This document shows positions 46,357 to 54,790 of a stretch of 64,000 nucleotides of DNA, piece by piece. A model generated the notes under the pieces. The model did not search any database. It had not been told where the DNA came from and saw nothing but the letters and a program-made list of their open reading frames with translations. Source of the stretch: Pseudomonas sp. UBA1879 (GTDB taxonomy: Bacteria; Pseudomonadota; Gammaproteobacteria; Pseudomonadales; Pseudomonadaceae). Where the stretch lies: assembly GCF_002338065.1 (NCBI RefSeq), contig NZ_DDHJ01000011.1:124001-188000 (forward strand), written 5' to 3'. The position numbers and the translations under genes are program-made. Numbering within the stretch: position 1 is the first letter of the stretch; every line of letters begins with the position of its first letter.

Positions 46357-46376
46357 AACAACGTATACGAAATACC
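46357..46376. promoter_or_regulatory. Candidate GntR operator before the deaminase gene
   Basis: ACAACGTATACGAAATACC places the same CGTATACGAAAT core 31-37 bases upstream of the deaminase ATG. It is the third member of the set with 34118 and 40057. Confidence 0.6.
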
Positions 46377-46399
46377 TTTACTCAAAACAGGAGTCACTC

Positions 46400-47317
46400 A
46401 TGACCCAGTCCGTATCCTGGAACGGTGTTTTCCCCGCCGTCACCACGCAGTTCAACGAAGATTTTTCTCTGAATCTGGAGGCCACACACAAGGTCATTTC
46501 CAACCTGGTGCGCGATGGCGTATCAGGATTGGTCATTTGCGGCACGGTCGGTGAGAACACGTCCCTCAGTGTGTCGGAAAAGATCAGCCTGGTCGAAGCC
46601 GCGAAGGACGCCTCTGCCGGACGGGTGCCGGTGATTTCGGGGATCGCCGAATTCACCAGCGCCAATGCCAGCGTCGTCGCCAAGGACGTACAAAAGGCCG
46701 GGGCGGACGGAATCATGCTGATGCCGGCGCTGGTGTATTCCTCAAAGCCGTTCGAGACTGCCGCGCACTTCCGCACCGTCGCCGCCGCCTGCGACCTGCC
46801 GATGATGGTGTACAACAATCCGCCGATTTATAAGAACGACGTCACGCCGGACATCCTGATTTCCCTGGCGGACTGCGACAACATCGTCTGTTTCAAGGAC
46901 TCCTCGGGTAACACCAATCGCTTCATCGATGTGCGCAACGAAGTGGGCGATCGCTTCGTGCTGTTCGCCGGGCTCGATGACGTGCTGGTGGAAAGCGTGG
47001 CGGTGGGCGCTGTGGGTTGGGTGTCGGGCATGTCCAACGCTTTCCCGAAAGAGGGCGAAACCCTGTTCCGTCTGGCCAAGGCCGGGCGTTTCGCTGAGGC
47101 AATGGCGCTTTACGAGTGGTTCATGCCGCTGTTGCACCTGGATGCGCGTCCTGATCTGGTGCAGTGCATCAAGCTCTGCGAAGCGATCATGCAACGCGGC
47201 AGCGCCCTCACCCGCCCACCCCGCCTGGCGCTGCCGGACAGTGATCGCGAATACGTGGAAGGCCTGATGAAAACGGCATTGGCGAACAAGCCGGTGTTGC
47301 CGGAGGTGGGGTTGTAA
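46400..47317 (+). CDS. lhpC: 1-pyrroline-4-hydroxy-2-carboxylate deaminase (DapA/NAL family)
   Basis: Class I aldolase-fold enzyme that deaminates and dehydrates 1-pyrroline-4-hydroxy-2-carboxylate to alpha-ketoglutarate semialdehyde. The 305-residue product shows the DapA family motif GTVGENTSLSVSEK near residue 45, the Tyr region PMMVYNNPP near residue 138 and the Schiff-base Lys in IVCFKDSSGN near residue 167. The ATG at 46400 is preceded by CAGGAGTCACTC. The frame is open further upstream through the REPIN, but that extension is not credible. A semialdehyde dehydrogenase to finish the pathway is absent from the window. Confidence 0.93.
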   Translation: MTQSVSWNGVFPAVTTQFNEDFSLNLEATHKVISNLVRDGVSGLVICGTVGENTSLSVSEKISLVEAAKDASAGRVPVISGIAEFTSANASVVAKDVQKAGADGIMLMPALVYSSKPFETAAHFRTVAAACDLPMMVYNNPPIYKNDVTPDILISLADCDNIVCFKDSSGNTNRFIDVRNEVGDRFVLFAGLDDVLVESVAVGAVGWVSGMSNAFPKEGETLFRLAKAGRFAEAMALYEWFMPLLHLDARPDLVQCIKLCEAIMQRGSALTRPPRLALPDSDREYVEGLMKTALANKPVLPEVGL

Positions 47318-47334
47318 AGCAGGGCACGATCACC

Positions 47335-47483
47335 TGTAGGAGCGTAGCTTGTGTCTGGGCCGCACTCGGACGATCTGCTGCGAAGCGGCAGCCAATCCGC
47401 TGAACGCGTTGTATCAGACAGGCCACGTCAGCCGATTTTACGACGGGTTCCCCGCCGATCGCGGGACAAGCCACGCTCCTACA
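47335..47483. repeat. Partly diverged REPIN between the deaminase gene and ttcA
   Basis: The right arm (GATCGCGGGACAAGCCACGCTCCTACA) is canonical. The left begins TGTAGGAGCGTAGCTTGTG and then diverges into an insertion-like stretch, making this copy about 15 bases longer than its relatives. It lies between converging genes. Confidence 0.8.
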
Positions 47484-47493
47484 AGGGAACGCT

Positions 47494-48318
47494 TTACAGA
47501 TTCACCACATTCACAAACCGCGACGCCGCGGTCTCGTCGATCTTGAGGCTGGTGAAGTCGAACAGGTTGCGGTCCGCCAGTTGCGATGGCACGACGTTCT
47601 GCAGGCTGCGGAAGATCATTTCCGAGCGGCCCGGGGTCTTGCGGTCCCATTCCTGAAGCATGTCCTTGACCACCTGACGCTGCAGGTTTTCCTGCGAGCC
47701 GCACAGGTTGCACGGGATGATCGGGAATTGCTTCATGTCCGAATAGGCCTGAATGTCCTTCTCGGCGCAGTAGGCCAGCGGGCGGATCACCACGTTGCGG
47801 CCATCGTCGGCGCGCAGTTTCGGCGGCATCGCCTTGATCGTGCCGTTGAAGAACATGTTCAGGAAAAACGTTTCGACGATGTCGTCGCGGTGATGACCGA
47901 GGGCCATCTTGGTCGCGCCGATTTCATCAGCAAAGGTGTAGAGCGTGCCGCGACGCAAGCGCGAACAAAGCGAGCAGGTGGTCTTGCCTTCTGGAATCAG
48001 CTCCTTGACCACCGAGTAGGTGTCTTTTTCGACGATGTGGTACTCGACGCCCAATTCTTTCAGGTAGGCCGGCAGCACGTGCTCGGGGAAACCCGGCTGT
48101 TTCTGGTCCATGTTCACAGCGACGATGGAGAACCGGATCGGCGCGACTTTCTGCAAATGCAGCAGCACGTCGAGCATGGTGTAGCTGTCCTTGCCGCCGG
48201 ACAGGCAGACCATCACCTTGTCGCCCTCTTCAATCATGTTGAAATCGGCTACCGCTTCGCCTGCAAGCCGACGCAGACGCTTCTGCAGTTTGTTCTGATT
48301 GACTGAAAGGGTGCCCAT
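47494..48318 (-). CDS. ttcA: tRNA 2-thiocytidine synthetase TtcA
   Basis: Thiolates C32 in certain tRNAs. The 274-residue product has the PP-loop SGGKDSYTMLD near residue 35 and the two CxxC pairs that hold a 4Fe-4S cluster: CSLCSRLRRG near residue 116 and CNLCGSQE near residue 205. The N-terminal LRRLAGEAVADFNMI is typical of TtcA. It converges with the lhpC gene across a REPIN, and is divergent from sprT across 284 bp that contain no gene I recognise. Confidence 0.95.
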   Translation of the reverse strand: MGTLSVNQNKLQKRLRRLAGEAVADFNMIEEGDKVMVCLSGGKDSYTMLDVLLHLQKVAPIRFSIVAVNMDQKQPGFPEHVLPAYLKELGVEYHIVEKDTYSVVKELIPEGKTTCSLCSRLRRGTLYTFADEIGATKMALGHHRDDIVETFFLNMFFNGTIKAMPPKLRADDGRNVVIRPLAYCAEKDIQAYSDMKQFPIIPCNLCGSQENLQRQVVKDMLQEWDRKTPGRSEMIFRSLQNVVPSQLADRNLFDFTSLKIDETAASRFVNVVNL

Positions 48319-48602
48319 GGCGCTGTGGTCCGCTCGCTGTGACGTGGAGAAAGGGGCGGTATTTTACGCATAAACGTGACGGGGAGTAATGCCCAAAGGG
48401 CTCGAAGACATCACCGTTCGTAGGAATCCGCAGCCCGGGAAGGAGGAGCGCCGGAGGCTCCCCGTCTGAGCGACGCTGCGCCATCGCGGGCACGCACGTT
48501 GCCGTTATCGGAAACGGCAGTGACCATGACCATTCGGCAGCTTGAGTTTTCGACACACCCCCGCTTTGCGGCATACTCGCCTCCTCTGGAGACCGATGAA
48601 GC

Positions 48603-49097
48603 ATGCTCGAGCCACTCAATTCCCGCGTCGAATCCTGTTACCAACAAGCCGAAGATTTTTTCAAACGTCCTTTCAAACGCCCTGTCGTCAGCCTCAAGCT
48701 GCGCGGCCAGAAGGCGGGTGTCGCGCACCTGCACGAAAACCTGCTGCGCTTCAATCCGCAGCTGTACCGCGAAAACAGCGAAGACTTCCTGCGCCAGACC
48801 GTAGCTCACGAAGTCGCGCACCTGGTGGCCCATCAATTGTTCGGCGACACCATTCAGCCCCATGGCGAGGAATGGCAACTGATCATGCGCGGCGTGTACG
48901 AACTGCCGCCCAATCGCTGCCACACCTATGAAATCCAGCGCCGCAGCGTGACCCGATACATCTATCGCTGCCCGTGCCCGGACAGTGATTTCCCGTTCTC
49001 CGCCCAACGGCACAAGCTGGTGCGCAAAGGGCGTCGGTACCTGTGTCGGCGCTGCCGGGAGATTCTGGTGTTCAGCGGCGAAACGCGGGTGGAGTGA
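48603..49097 (+). CDS. sprT: SprT-family zinc metalloprotease-like protein
   Basis: A 164-residue protein with the zinc-protease motif HEVAH (in TVAHEVAHLVAHQLFG near residue 70) and a third ligand candidate in PHGEEWQLIM. A C-terminal zinc ribbon shows Cys pairs CPCP and CRRC. It resembles bacterial SprT and the N-terminal domain of eukaryotic Spartan, which degrades DNA-protein crosslinks; the bacterial role is not established. The ATG at 48603 gives the family length. Confidence 0.9.
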   Translation: MLEPLNSRVESCYQQAEDFFKRPFKRPVVSLKLRGQKAGVAHLHENLLRFNPQLYRENSEDFLRQTVAHEVAHLVAHQLFGDTIQPHGEEWQLIMRGVYELPPNRCHTYEIQRRSVTRYIYRCPCPDSDFPFSAQRHKLVRKGRRYLCRRCREILVFSGETRVE

Positions 49098-49128
49098 TGC
49101 GCTCGCCATGGCATTCAATGCCGGCCCT

Positions 49129-49222
49129 TTCGTGAGCAAGCTCACCCCCACAGAACACGTCACATGTCGCCAGATTCGCGGGCACTGAGGTCTACCGTGG
49201 GAGTGAGCTTGCTCACGAAGGC
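49129..49222. repeat. REP pair in outward-facing order
   Basis: TTTCGTGAGCAAGCTCACCCCCACAG lies left of CCGTGGGAGTGAGCTTGCTCACGAAGG. The order of the two arms is reversed compared with every other REPIN here: the CTCCTACA-type outer ends face each other and the CGAA ends point outward. It may be a rearranged or two-half combination. Confidence 0.75.
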
Positions 49223-49291
49223 GTCTAACCATTGGTTACCCCGCCACATCCCACAGCGGGGGTGCCGAAAGCCCTAAAACAACCGGGCAAC

Positions 49292-49328
49292 AAAAACCCG
49301 CCCCCGGTTTCCCCGAGGCGGGCTTTTC
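49292..49328 (-). terminator. Intrinsic terminator downstream of dctA
   Basis: On the minus strand AAAAGCCCGCC and GGCGGGTTTTTG form a GC-rich hairpin with a loop of about 13 bases, ending in a T-run. It is located just past the dctA stop; the A-rich flank would also let it work in the other direction. Confidence 0.85.
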
Positions 49329-49350
49329 AGTTCAGCGCGAGGCTAAGGGA

Positions 49351-50685
49351 TTACGAGCGGCCTACCTGAGCAGGCCCCTCGGCCACGCCCAGGTCATCCT
49401 CAGGACGGTTTTCTTCGATGGCACGACCACCGGAAGCAAGCTCAGCCTGCATTTGCGGCACGTCCAGCTCTTTCACCCACTTGGCGACCACCAGGGTAGC
49501 CACCGCATTGCCCACCAGGTTGGTGAGGGCGCGCGCTTCGGACATGAAGCGGTCGATGCCCAGAATCAGGGCAAGACCCGCCACTGGCAGGTGACCGACC
49601 GCCGACAGGGTGGCGGCCAGCACGATGAAGCCCGAACCGGTCACACCGGCAGCGCCTTTGGAAGACAGCAGCAGCACCAACAGCAGCGTGATCTGGTGAG
49701 TGATGTCCATGTGGGTGTTGGTCGCCTGAGCGATGAACACCGCCGCCATGGTCAGGTAGATCGAGGTACCGTCCAGGTTGAACGAGTAACCGGTCGGGAT
49801 CACCAGACCCACGACGGATTTCTTCGCGCCCAGACGCTCCATCTTGATCAGCATGCGAGGCAGTGCGGACTCGGACGACGAGGTGCCCAACACGATCAGC
49901 AGTTCTTCGCGGATGTACTTGATCAGCTTCAGCACGCTGAAGCCGTGGGCGCGGGCGATGGCGCCCAGCACCAGCAGCACGAACAGCAGGCAGGTGATGT
50001 AGAAGCACAGCATCAACTGGCCCAGTTGCACCAGGGTGCTTACGCCGTAAGCGCCGATGGTGAATGCCATGGCACCCAGCGCACCCAGCGGTGCCAGCTT
50101 CATGATCATGTTGATGATGTTGAACATGATGTGAGCGAAGCGATCGATGAAGTCCAGCACCGGCTTGCCGTAGGCACCCAGACGATGCAGGGCGAAACCG
50201 AAGATCACCGAGAACATCAGTACTTGCAGGATGTCGCCGTTGGCGAAGGCACCGACGATGGTGTTCGGGATCACGTTCAGGATGAAGCCAACGACGCTCT
50301 GGTCTTGGCCAGCGCTGACGTAGGCGGCGATTTTGGAGGCGTCGAGGGTCGAAACGTCGACGTTCATGCCGGCACCCGGCTGAACGACGTTGACCACGAC
50401 CAGACCGATGATCAGCGAGATGGTGGAAACGATTTCGAAGTAAAGCAGCGCGTAGCCGCCGGTCTTGCCCACGGATTTCATGCTTTGCATGCCAGCGATG
50501 CCGCTGACGACGGTGCAGAAGATGATGGGGGCGATGACCATTTTGATCAGTTTGATGAACCCGTCACCCAAAGGCTTGAGCGCTTTACCAGCGTCGGGAT
50601 ACCAGTGACCGATGGCGATACCAATGATGATTGCGACGATCACCTGGGCGTACAGGGATTTGTAGATTGGCTGACGAGTCGTCAT
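49351..50685 (-). CDS. dctA: C4-dicarboxylate:proton/sodium symporter DctA
   Basis: Inner-membrane uptake of succinate, fumarate and malate. The 444-residue product has eight to nine hydrophobic segments and the re-entrant serine-rich motif LGTSSSESALPRM near residue 275, followed by NLDGTSIYLTMAAVFIAQATN and DRFMSEARALTNLVGN, which form the substrate site in this family. The ATG at 50685 (MTTRQPIYKSLY) has GAGGAAACTGC in front. A sigma-54 promoter lies 126-140 bases upstream. Confidence 0.96.
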   Translation of the reverse strand: MTTRQPIYKSLYAQVIVAIIIGIAIGHWYPDAGKALKPLGDGFIKLIKMVIAPIIFCTVVSGIAGMQSMKSVGKTGGYALLYFEIVSTISLIIGLVVVNVVQPGAGMNVDVSTLDASKIAAYVSAGQDQSVVGFILNVIPNTIVGAFANGDILQVLMFSVIFGFALHRLGAYGKPVLDFIDRFAHIMFNIINMIMKLAPLGALGAMAFTIGAYGVSTLVQLGQLMLCFYITCLLFVLLVLGAIARAHGFSVLKLIKYIREELLIVLGTSSSESALPRMLIKMERLGAKKSVVGLVIPTGYSFNLDGTSIYLTMAAVFIAQATNTHMDITHQITLLLVLLLSSKGAAGVTGSGFIVLAATLSAVGHLPVAGLALILGIDRFMSEARALTNLVGNAVATLVVAKWVKELDVPQMQAELASGGRAIEENRPEDDLGVAEGPAQVGRS

Positions 50686-50810
50686 TGCAGTTTCCTCAAG
50701 AGCATCGTGCGCATCATTCCCGATACACCGATGCCTAAAGTGCGAACCCACCTGCTCGGAGGGATTTGTTGTTGTCGAGCTGCGCGCGGCAGACCTCTGC
50801 GCCCTCTATC

Positions 50811-50825
50811 GCAATCACCGTGCCA
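50811..50825 (-). promoter_or_regulatory. Sigma-54 (RpoN) promoter of dctA
   Basis: Read on the minus strand, the site is TGGCACGGTGATTGC. It gives an exact minus-24 TGGCAC, five bases, and an exact minus-12 TTGC. Sigma-54 promoters of dctA are controlled by DctB/DctD in rhizobia and pseudomonads, whose genes are not in the window. The rest of the 50686-51054 gap would hold the enhancer sites and has no gene. Confidence 0.88.
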
Positions 50826-51054
50826 TCTTTGGCGAATTCACTGGAAGCCCCGAACGGCATGGACTGCCTGGTTAACGTTCGCCAACAATTCGGCTCCAAG
50901 GTGGCGGATTTCCGCCCATTCCTGACAATATCGCCTGTTCATTGGCGGGTATCCGCCTTGTGGCATCGCTGGATGGCTTCGCGGTTTGATCAGGCGATCA
51001 AGGTGTGGATAGGGCATATCGGGCGTAGGGAATCTGGCATTGAGCACCTGACAT

Positions 51055-51143
51055 TGTAGGAGTGAGCTTGCTCGCGATAGCGGCCGGTCTGGCACCCGTG
51101 TAATGACAGGTAGATCGCAATCGCGAGCAAGCTCACTCCTACA
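51055..51143. repeat. REPIN upstream of dctA
   Basis: TGTAGGAGTGAGCTTGCTCGCGAT faces ATCGCGAGCAAGCTCACTCCTACA across about 40 bases. It lies between dctA (leftward) and the 3' end of phoQ. Confidence 0.92.
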
Positions 51144-51189
51144 GGAGGAGGAAGCGTCCGTGAGGTGAATTCAGCCCCAATCCGAGTCG

Positions 51190-52533
51190 TCAAATCGCAA
51201 ACTGAATCCTGAACGCCGCGCCCCCCAACGCCGATTCGCCCAGCGTCAACTGCGCGCCGTAGCTTTCAATAATGTCTTTGACCACCGCCAGTCCGATCCC
51301 CTGCCCCGGGTTTTGTCGGTCCAGCCGCTCGCCGCGTTCCAGAATCCGGGCACGCTGGCTGTGCGGCACGCCAGGCCCATCGTCTTCGATCAGCAACACG
51401 TCACCCATCACCGAAGGCTGCCAGCGGATGCGCACTTCGCCGAGGCACAGGCGATAGGCGTTTTCCAGCAGATTGCCGAGCATCTCCAGCAATGCGCCTT
51501 CTTCCATTTGCACCTGGCTGTCGTCCGGCAGGTCGTAGGTGACCGCCACCCGCTTGTCGCGATAGACCTTCTCCAGCGTATTGCACAGGCTCTCGACCAC
51601 TGGCTTGAGGGCCACGTGGTGCCGCACCAGCCCGCTCTTGCGCAGGCTGGCCCGTTGCAATTGATAGCCGATCTGCTGACTCATGCGCTCGATCTGCGAT
51701 TGCAGGATACGCGCCTGTTCCAGGTCTTCCGGGCGTTTGGCGATGTTCTCGCTGACGCCTTGCAGCACAGCCAGCGGAGTCTTCAGGCTGTGGGCCAGAT
51801 CGCCCAGGGAGTCGCGGTATCGAATTCGCTGTTCACGTTCGCTGCGCAACAGGCGGTTGAGGGAGTCGGTCAGGCGCAGCAGTTCGCTGGGATGCTTTTC
51901 GCTGAGGCTTTCCCGCGAGCCCTCCTCGACTTGATCCAATTCCTGGCTCATGCCCTTGAGCGCACGCAGGCTCCACGTCAGGCCGACCCACAGCAGAATC
52001 AGCAACACCAGCAAGGCGCCGCCGAAGCCGAGGTAAAGCTTCTCCCGCAGATCGGAAATCGTTTGTTGATACTCGCGAACGGGCTGCACCGCGACGATGC
52101 TGTACGCCGCATTGCGTCCACCGAGCAGTTTGATTTCCACGTCATAGACGAAGAACTCTTCGCCATCGGCCTGACGAATCTTGGCGAATTCGGTGCCGAG
52201 GCCGTCGTAGCGCGGTTGGTAGTCGATGGCCTCGTCTTCGGTGGCGCGGGACCGCCAGACCAGCTTGCCGGCCCGGTTATAGATGTAGCCCAACAGGCGG
52301 CTGTCGGGCAGGCTGAATTGCTCGCCGGGCAGCAGGGTCGGCATCATCAGCCGGTCGTCCTCGACCCGGGCGGCGGAAATCAGCGTCGTGACGTCGGACG
52401 CCAGGCGCTTTTCGATGGAGCTTTCGAGGGCCAGGCTGAAGGCGCTCTGCAACGCCGGCAACATCAACAGCATGAAAATGACCGCCAGGGTTGCGGCGGC
52501 CAGCATCAATCGGACGCGGAGCGATCGAATCAT
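51190..52533 (-). CDS. phoQ: Sensor histidine kinase PhoQ-like
   Basis: A 447-residue membrane kinase. Two spans (residues about 8-30 and 165-190) enclose a periplasmic domain of about 130 residues; a HAMP region, HisKA and HATPase follow. The His box LGDLAHSLKTPLAVLQG near residue 240, with Lys-Thr-Pro rather than Arg-Thr-Pro, is characteristic of PhoQ. The ATPase boxes are NLLENAYRLC, EDDGPGVP and GQGIGLAVV. Its start overlaps phoP by four bases. By family it senses low magnesium or cationic peptides. Confidence 0.9.
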   Translation of the reverse strand: MIRSLRVRLMLAAATLAVIFMLLMLPALQSAFSLALESSIEKRLASDVTTLISAARVEDDRLMMPTLLPGEQFSLPDSRLLGYIYNRAGKLVWRSRATEDEAIDYQPRYDGLGTEFAKIRQADGEEFFVYDVEIKLLGGRNAAYSIVAVQPVREYQQTISDLREKLYLGFGGALLVLLILLWVGLTWSLRALKGMSQELDQVEEGSRESLSEKHPSELLRLTDSLNRLLRSEREQRIRYRDSLGDLAHSLKTPLAVLQGVSENIAKRPEDLEQARILQSQIERMSQQIGYQLQRASLRKSGLVRHHVALKPVVESLCNTLEKVYRDKRVAVTYDLPDDSQVQMEEGALLEMLGNLLENAYRLCLGEVRIRWQPSVMGDVLLIEDDGPGVPHSQRARILERGERLDRQNPGQGIGLAVVKDIIESYGAQLTLGESALGGAAFRIQFAI

Positions 52534-53207
52534 CGACAGCGCTCAGTGAACAGGTAGCCCAAGCCGCGTACGGTGTCGATCGGCTTGAAGCCTGCCGGGC
52601 CTTCCAGCTTGCGGCGCAGACGCCCCACCAACACCTCGATCACGTTCGGGTCGCGCTCGTCGTCATCCGGATACAGCTGCTCCATCAAGCGCTCCTTCGG
52701 CACCACTTGCTGGTGATGGCGCATGAGGTATTCGAGAATCCGGTACTCGTAGGCTGTCAGCGCCAGCGGTGCTTCGTCCATCGATGCCTGTTTGCGGTTG
52801 AGGTCCAGCGTCAGCGGCCCGGCGACGATCGTGGACTGGGTGAAGCCGCTGGAACGGCGCAGCAGCGCATTCATGCGGGCTTCGAGTTCTTCGAACTGAA
52901 ACGGTTTGACCACGTAGTCATCGGCGCCTGCCGCCAGCCCTTCGACCTTGTCCTGCCAATTGCCGCGTGCGGTCAGAATGAGGATCGGGAACGCCTTGTT
53001 CTGCGCCCGCAGTTGACGAATCAGGTCCAGCCCGCCGATGCCCGGCAGGCCAAGGTCGATCACCGCCAGGTCGTGGTTGAACTGCCCTGCCTGATACAGC
53101 GCCTCCTCTGCGTTGCCCACCGCCTCGACCACGTGACCGCTCTCGGTCAGCCGCGTCTGCAAATGATGGCGCAGCAGGGCTTCATCTTCGACAACCAGCA
53201 GTTTCAT
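52530..53207 (-). CDS. phoP: Response regulator PhoP
   Basis: A 225-residue OmpR-type regulator. It has a receiver with Glu-Asp at residues 7-8, phospho-Asp in AVIDLGLPGIGG near residue 51 and Lys in YVVKPFQ near residue 101. The winged helix ends TVRGLGYLFTERCR. It overlaps phoQ. In P. aeruginosa the operon is oprH-phoP-phoQ; here a small secreted ORF takes the place of oprH. Confidence 0.92.
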   Translation of the reverse strand: MKLLVVEDEALLRHHLQTRLTESGHVVEAVGNAEEALYQAGQFNHDLAVIDLGLPGIGGLDLIRQLRAQNKAFPILILTARGNWQDKVEGLAAGADDYVVKPFQFEELEARMNALLRRSSGFTQSTIVAGPLTLDLNRKQASMDEAPLALTAYEYRILEYLMRHHQQVVPKERLMEQLYPDDDERDPNVIEVLVGRLRRKLEGPAGFKPIDTVRGLGYLFTERCR

Positions 53208-53264
53208 GACGCTCTCCCGGGCACATTCATACCTCTCGCTTGATGATCCTTGAACGCTGACGGC

Positions 53265-53519
53265 TTACAACCGGTGATGCACAGGCAAATAATTGTCCGG
53301 CCCCTGGGTCAGGCTGGCCGACTGCGAGGCGTACGCCCCGCTCATGGTCGGTGCGGTGACGGAGAGTTTAGCCGCGCTTGGCAGCATTATCCCGCTGAGT
53401 TTCCTGCTGCTTTTCGCCGGATCGACACGGGAAACATCGGGACGGCCTTCGGTGGCGTGTGCGGCGGCGCTGCCGCCCAGAAACGCCAGCGCCAAAAACA
53501 GCTTGTTCATCGTCGGCAT
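53265..53519 (-). CDS. Small exported hypothetical protein upstream of phoP
   Basis: An 84-residue protein with a signal peptide (MPTMNKLFLALAFLGGSAAAHA) and a Ser/Thr/Pro-rich mature part of about 62 residues without recognisable domain. The ATG at 53519 has GGAGGACCTG in front at good spacing. It is 57 bases upstream of phoP on the same strand, so it may be part of the PhoP operon. It is much shorter than OprH and has no barrel character. Function unknown. Confidence 0.6.
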   Translation of the reverse strand: MPTMNKLFLALAFLGGSAAAHATEGRPDVSRVDPAKSSRKLSGIMLPSAAKLSVTAPTMSGAYASQSASLTQGPDNYLPVHHRL

Positions 53520-53705
53520 ATGCAGGTCCTCCGGCGCCGGGCGCCTTGTTGGGTACGGGGTTGAGCATACGCAGCCAGCGCTGAACCCCTCCTGAACACG
53601 TTCTGAACCCCGGCTGAACACATATGTACCGCACGGGGTCGGAACCTGTACGGCACAATCGTCTAGGCTCAACGCCAGACGAAGCCCTTTGTAGAAGCCT
53701 CTTCT

Positions 53706-53742
53706 AAAAAGTGCAGCCCCTTATAAAAAGTGCAGCCCCTTA
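53706..53742 (+). repeat. Pair of 18-bp direct repeats in the dienelactone hydrolase leader
   Basis: AAAAAGTGCAGCCCCTTA occurs at 53706-53723 and again at 53725-53742, one base apart and followed at once by AAAAGGAG, the ribosome-binding site of the next gene. It may be a slippage duplication or a tandem binding site; nothing else supports either. Confidence 0.8.
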
Positions 53743-53755
53743 AAAGGAGAACACC

Positions 53756-54562
<807 letters not shown>

Positions 54563-54581
54563 GTCGATCTGATCATGTCCC

Positions 54582-54719
54582 TGTACGAGCGTGGCTTGTC
54601 CTGCGATCGACGGTGAAACCGTCGCAAGAACCTTCACCCAAATTTTCCTGATACAACACGGGTGTATGGTTTTTGCTGCCGGTTCCCGTCCGATCACGGG
54701 ACAAGCCTCGCTCCTACAG
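54582..54719. repeat. Diverged REPIN, GAGCGTGGCTTGTCC family
   Basis: CTGTACGAGCGTGGCTTGTCCTGCGATC on the left and GATCACGGGACAAGCCTCGCTCCTACAG on the right form an imperfect pair about 95 bases apart. It has more mismatches than the other family members. Confidence 0.8.
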
Positions 54720-54790
54720 GGGATGGCAGACACCGCCCCCCTTTTAGCAGGCAAGAGATCTGTGGTGTTTGGAGATCCAATTCCTGCAAA

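Noticed and set aside
49453..50925. Open frame of about 490 codons antisense to dctA
   Set aside because: dctA is complete with its promoter and terminator; the antisense product is rich in His, Gln and Asp and has no domain.
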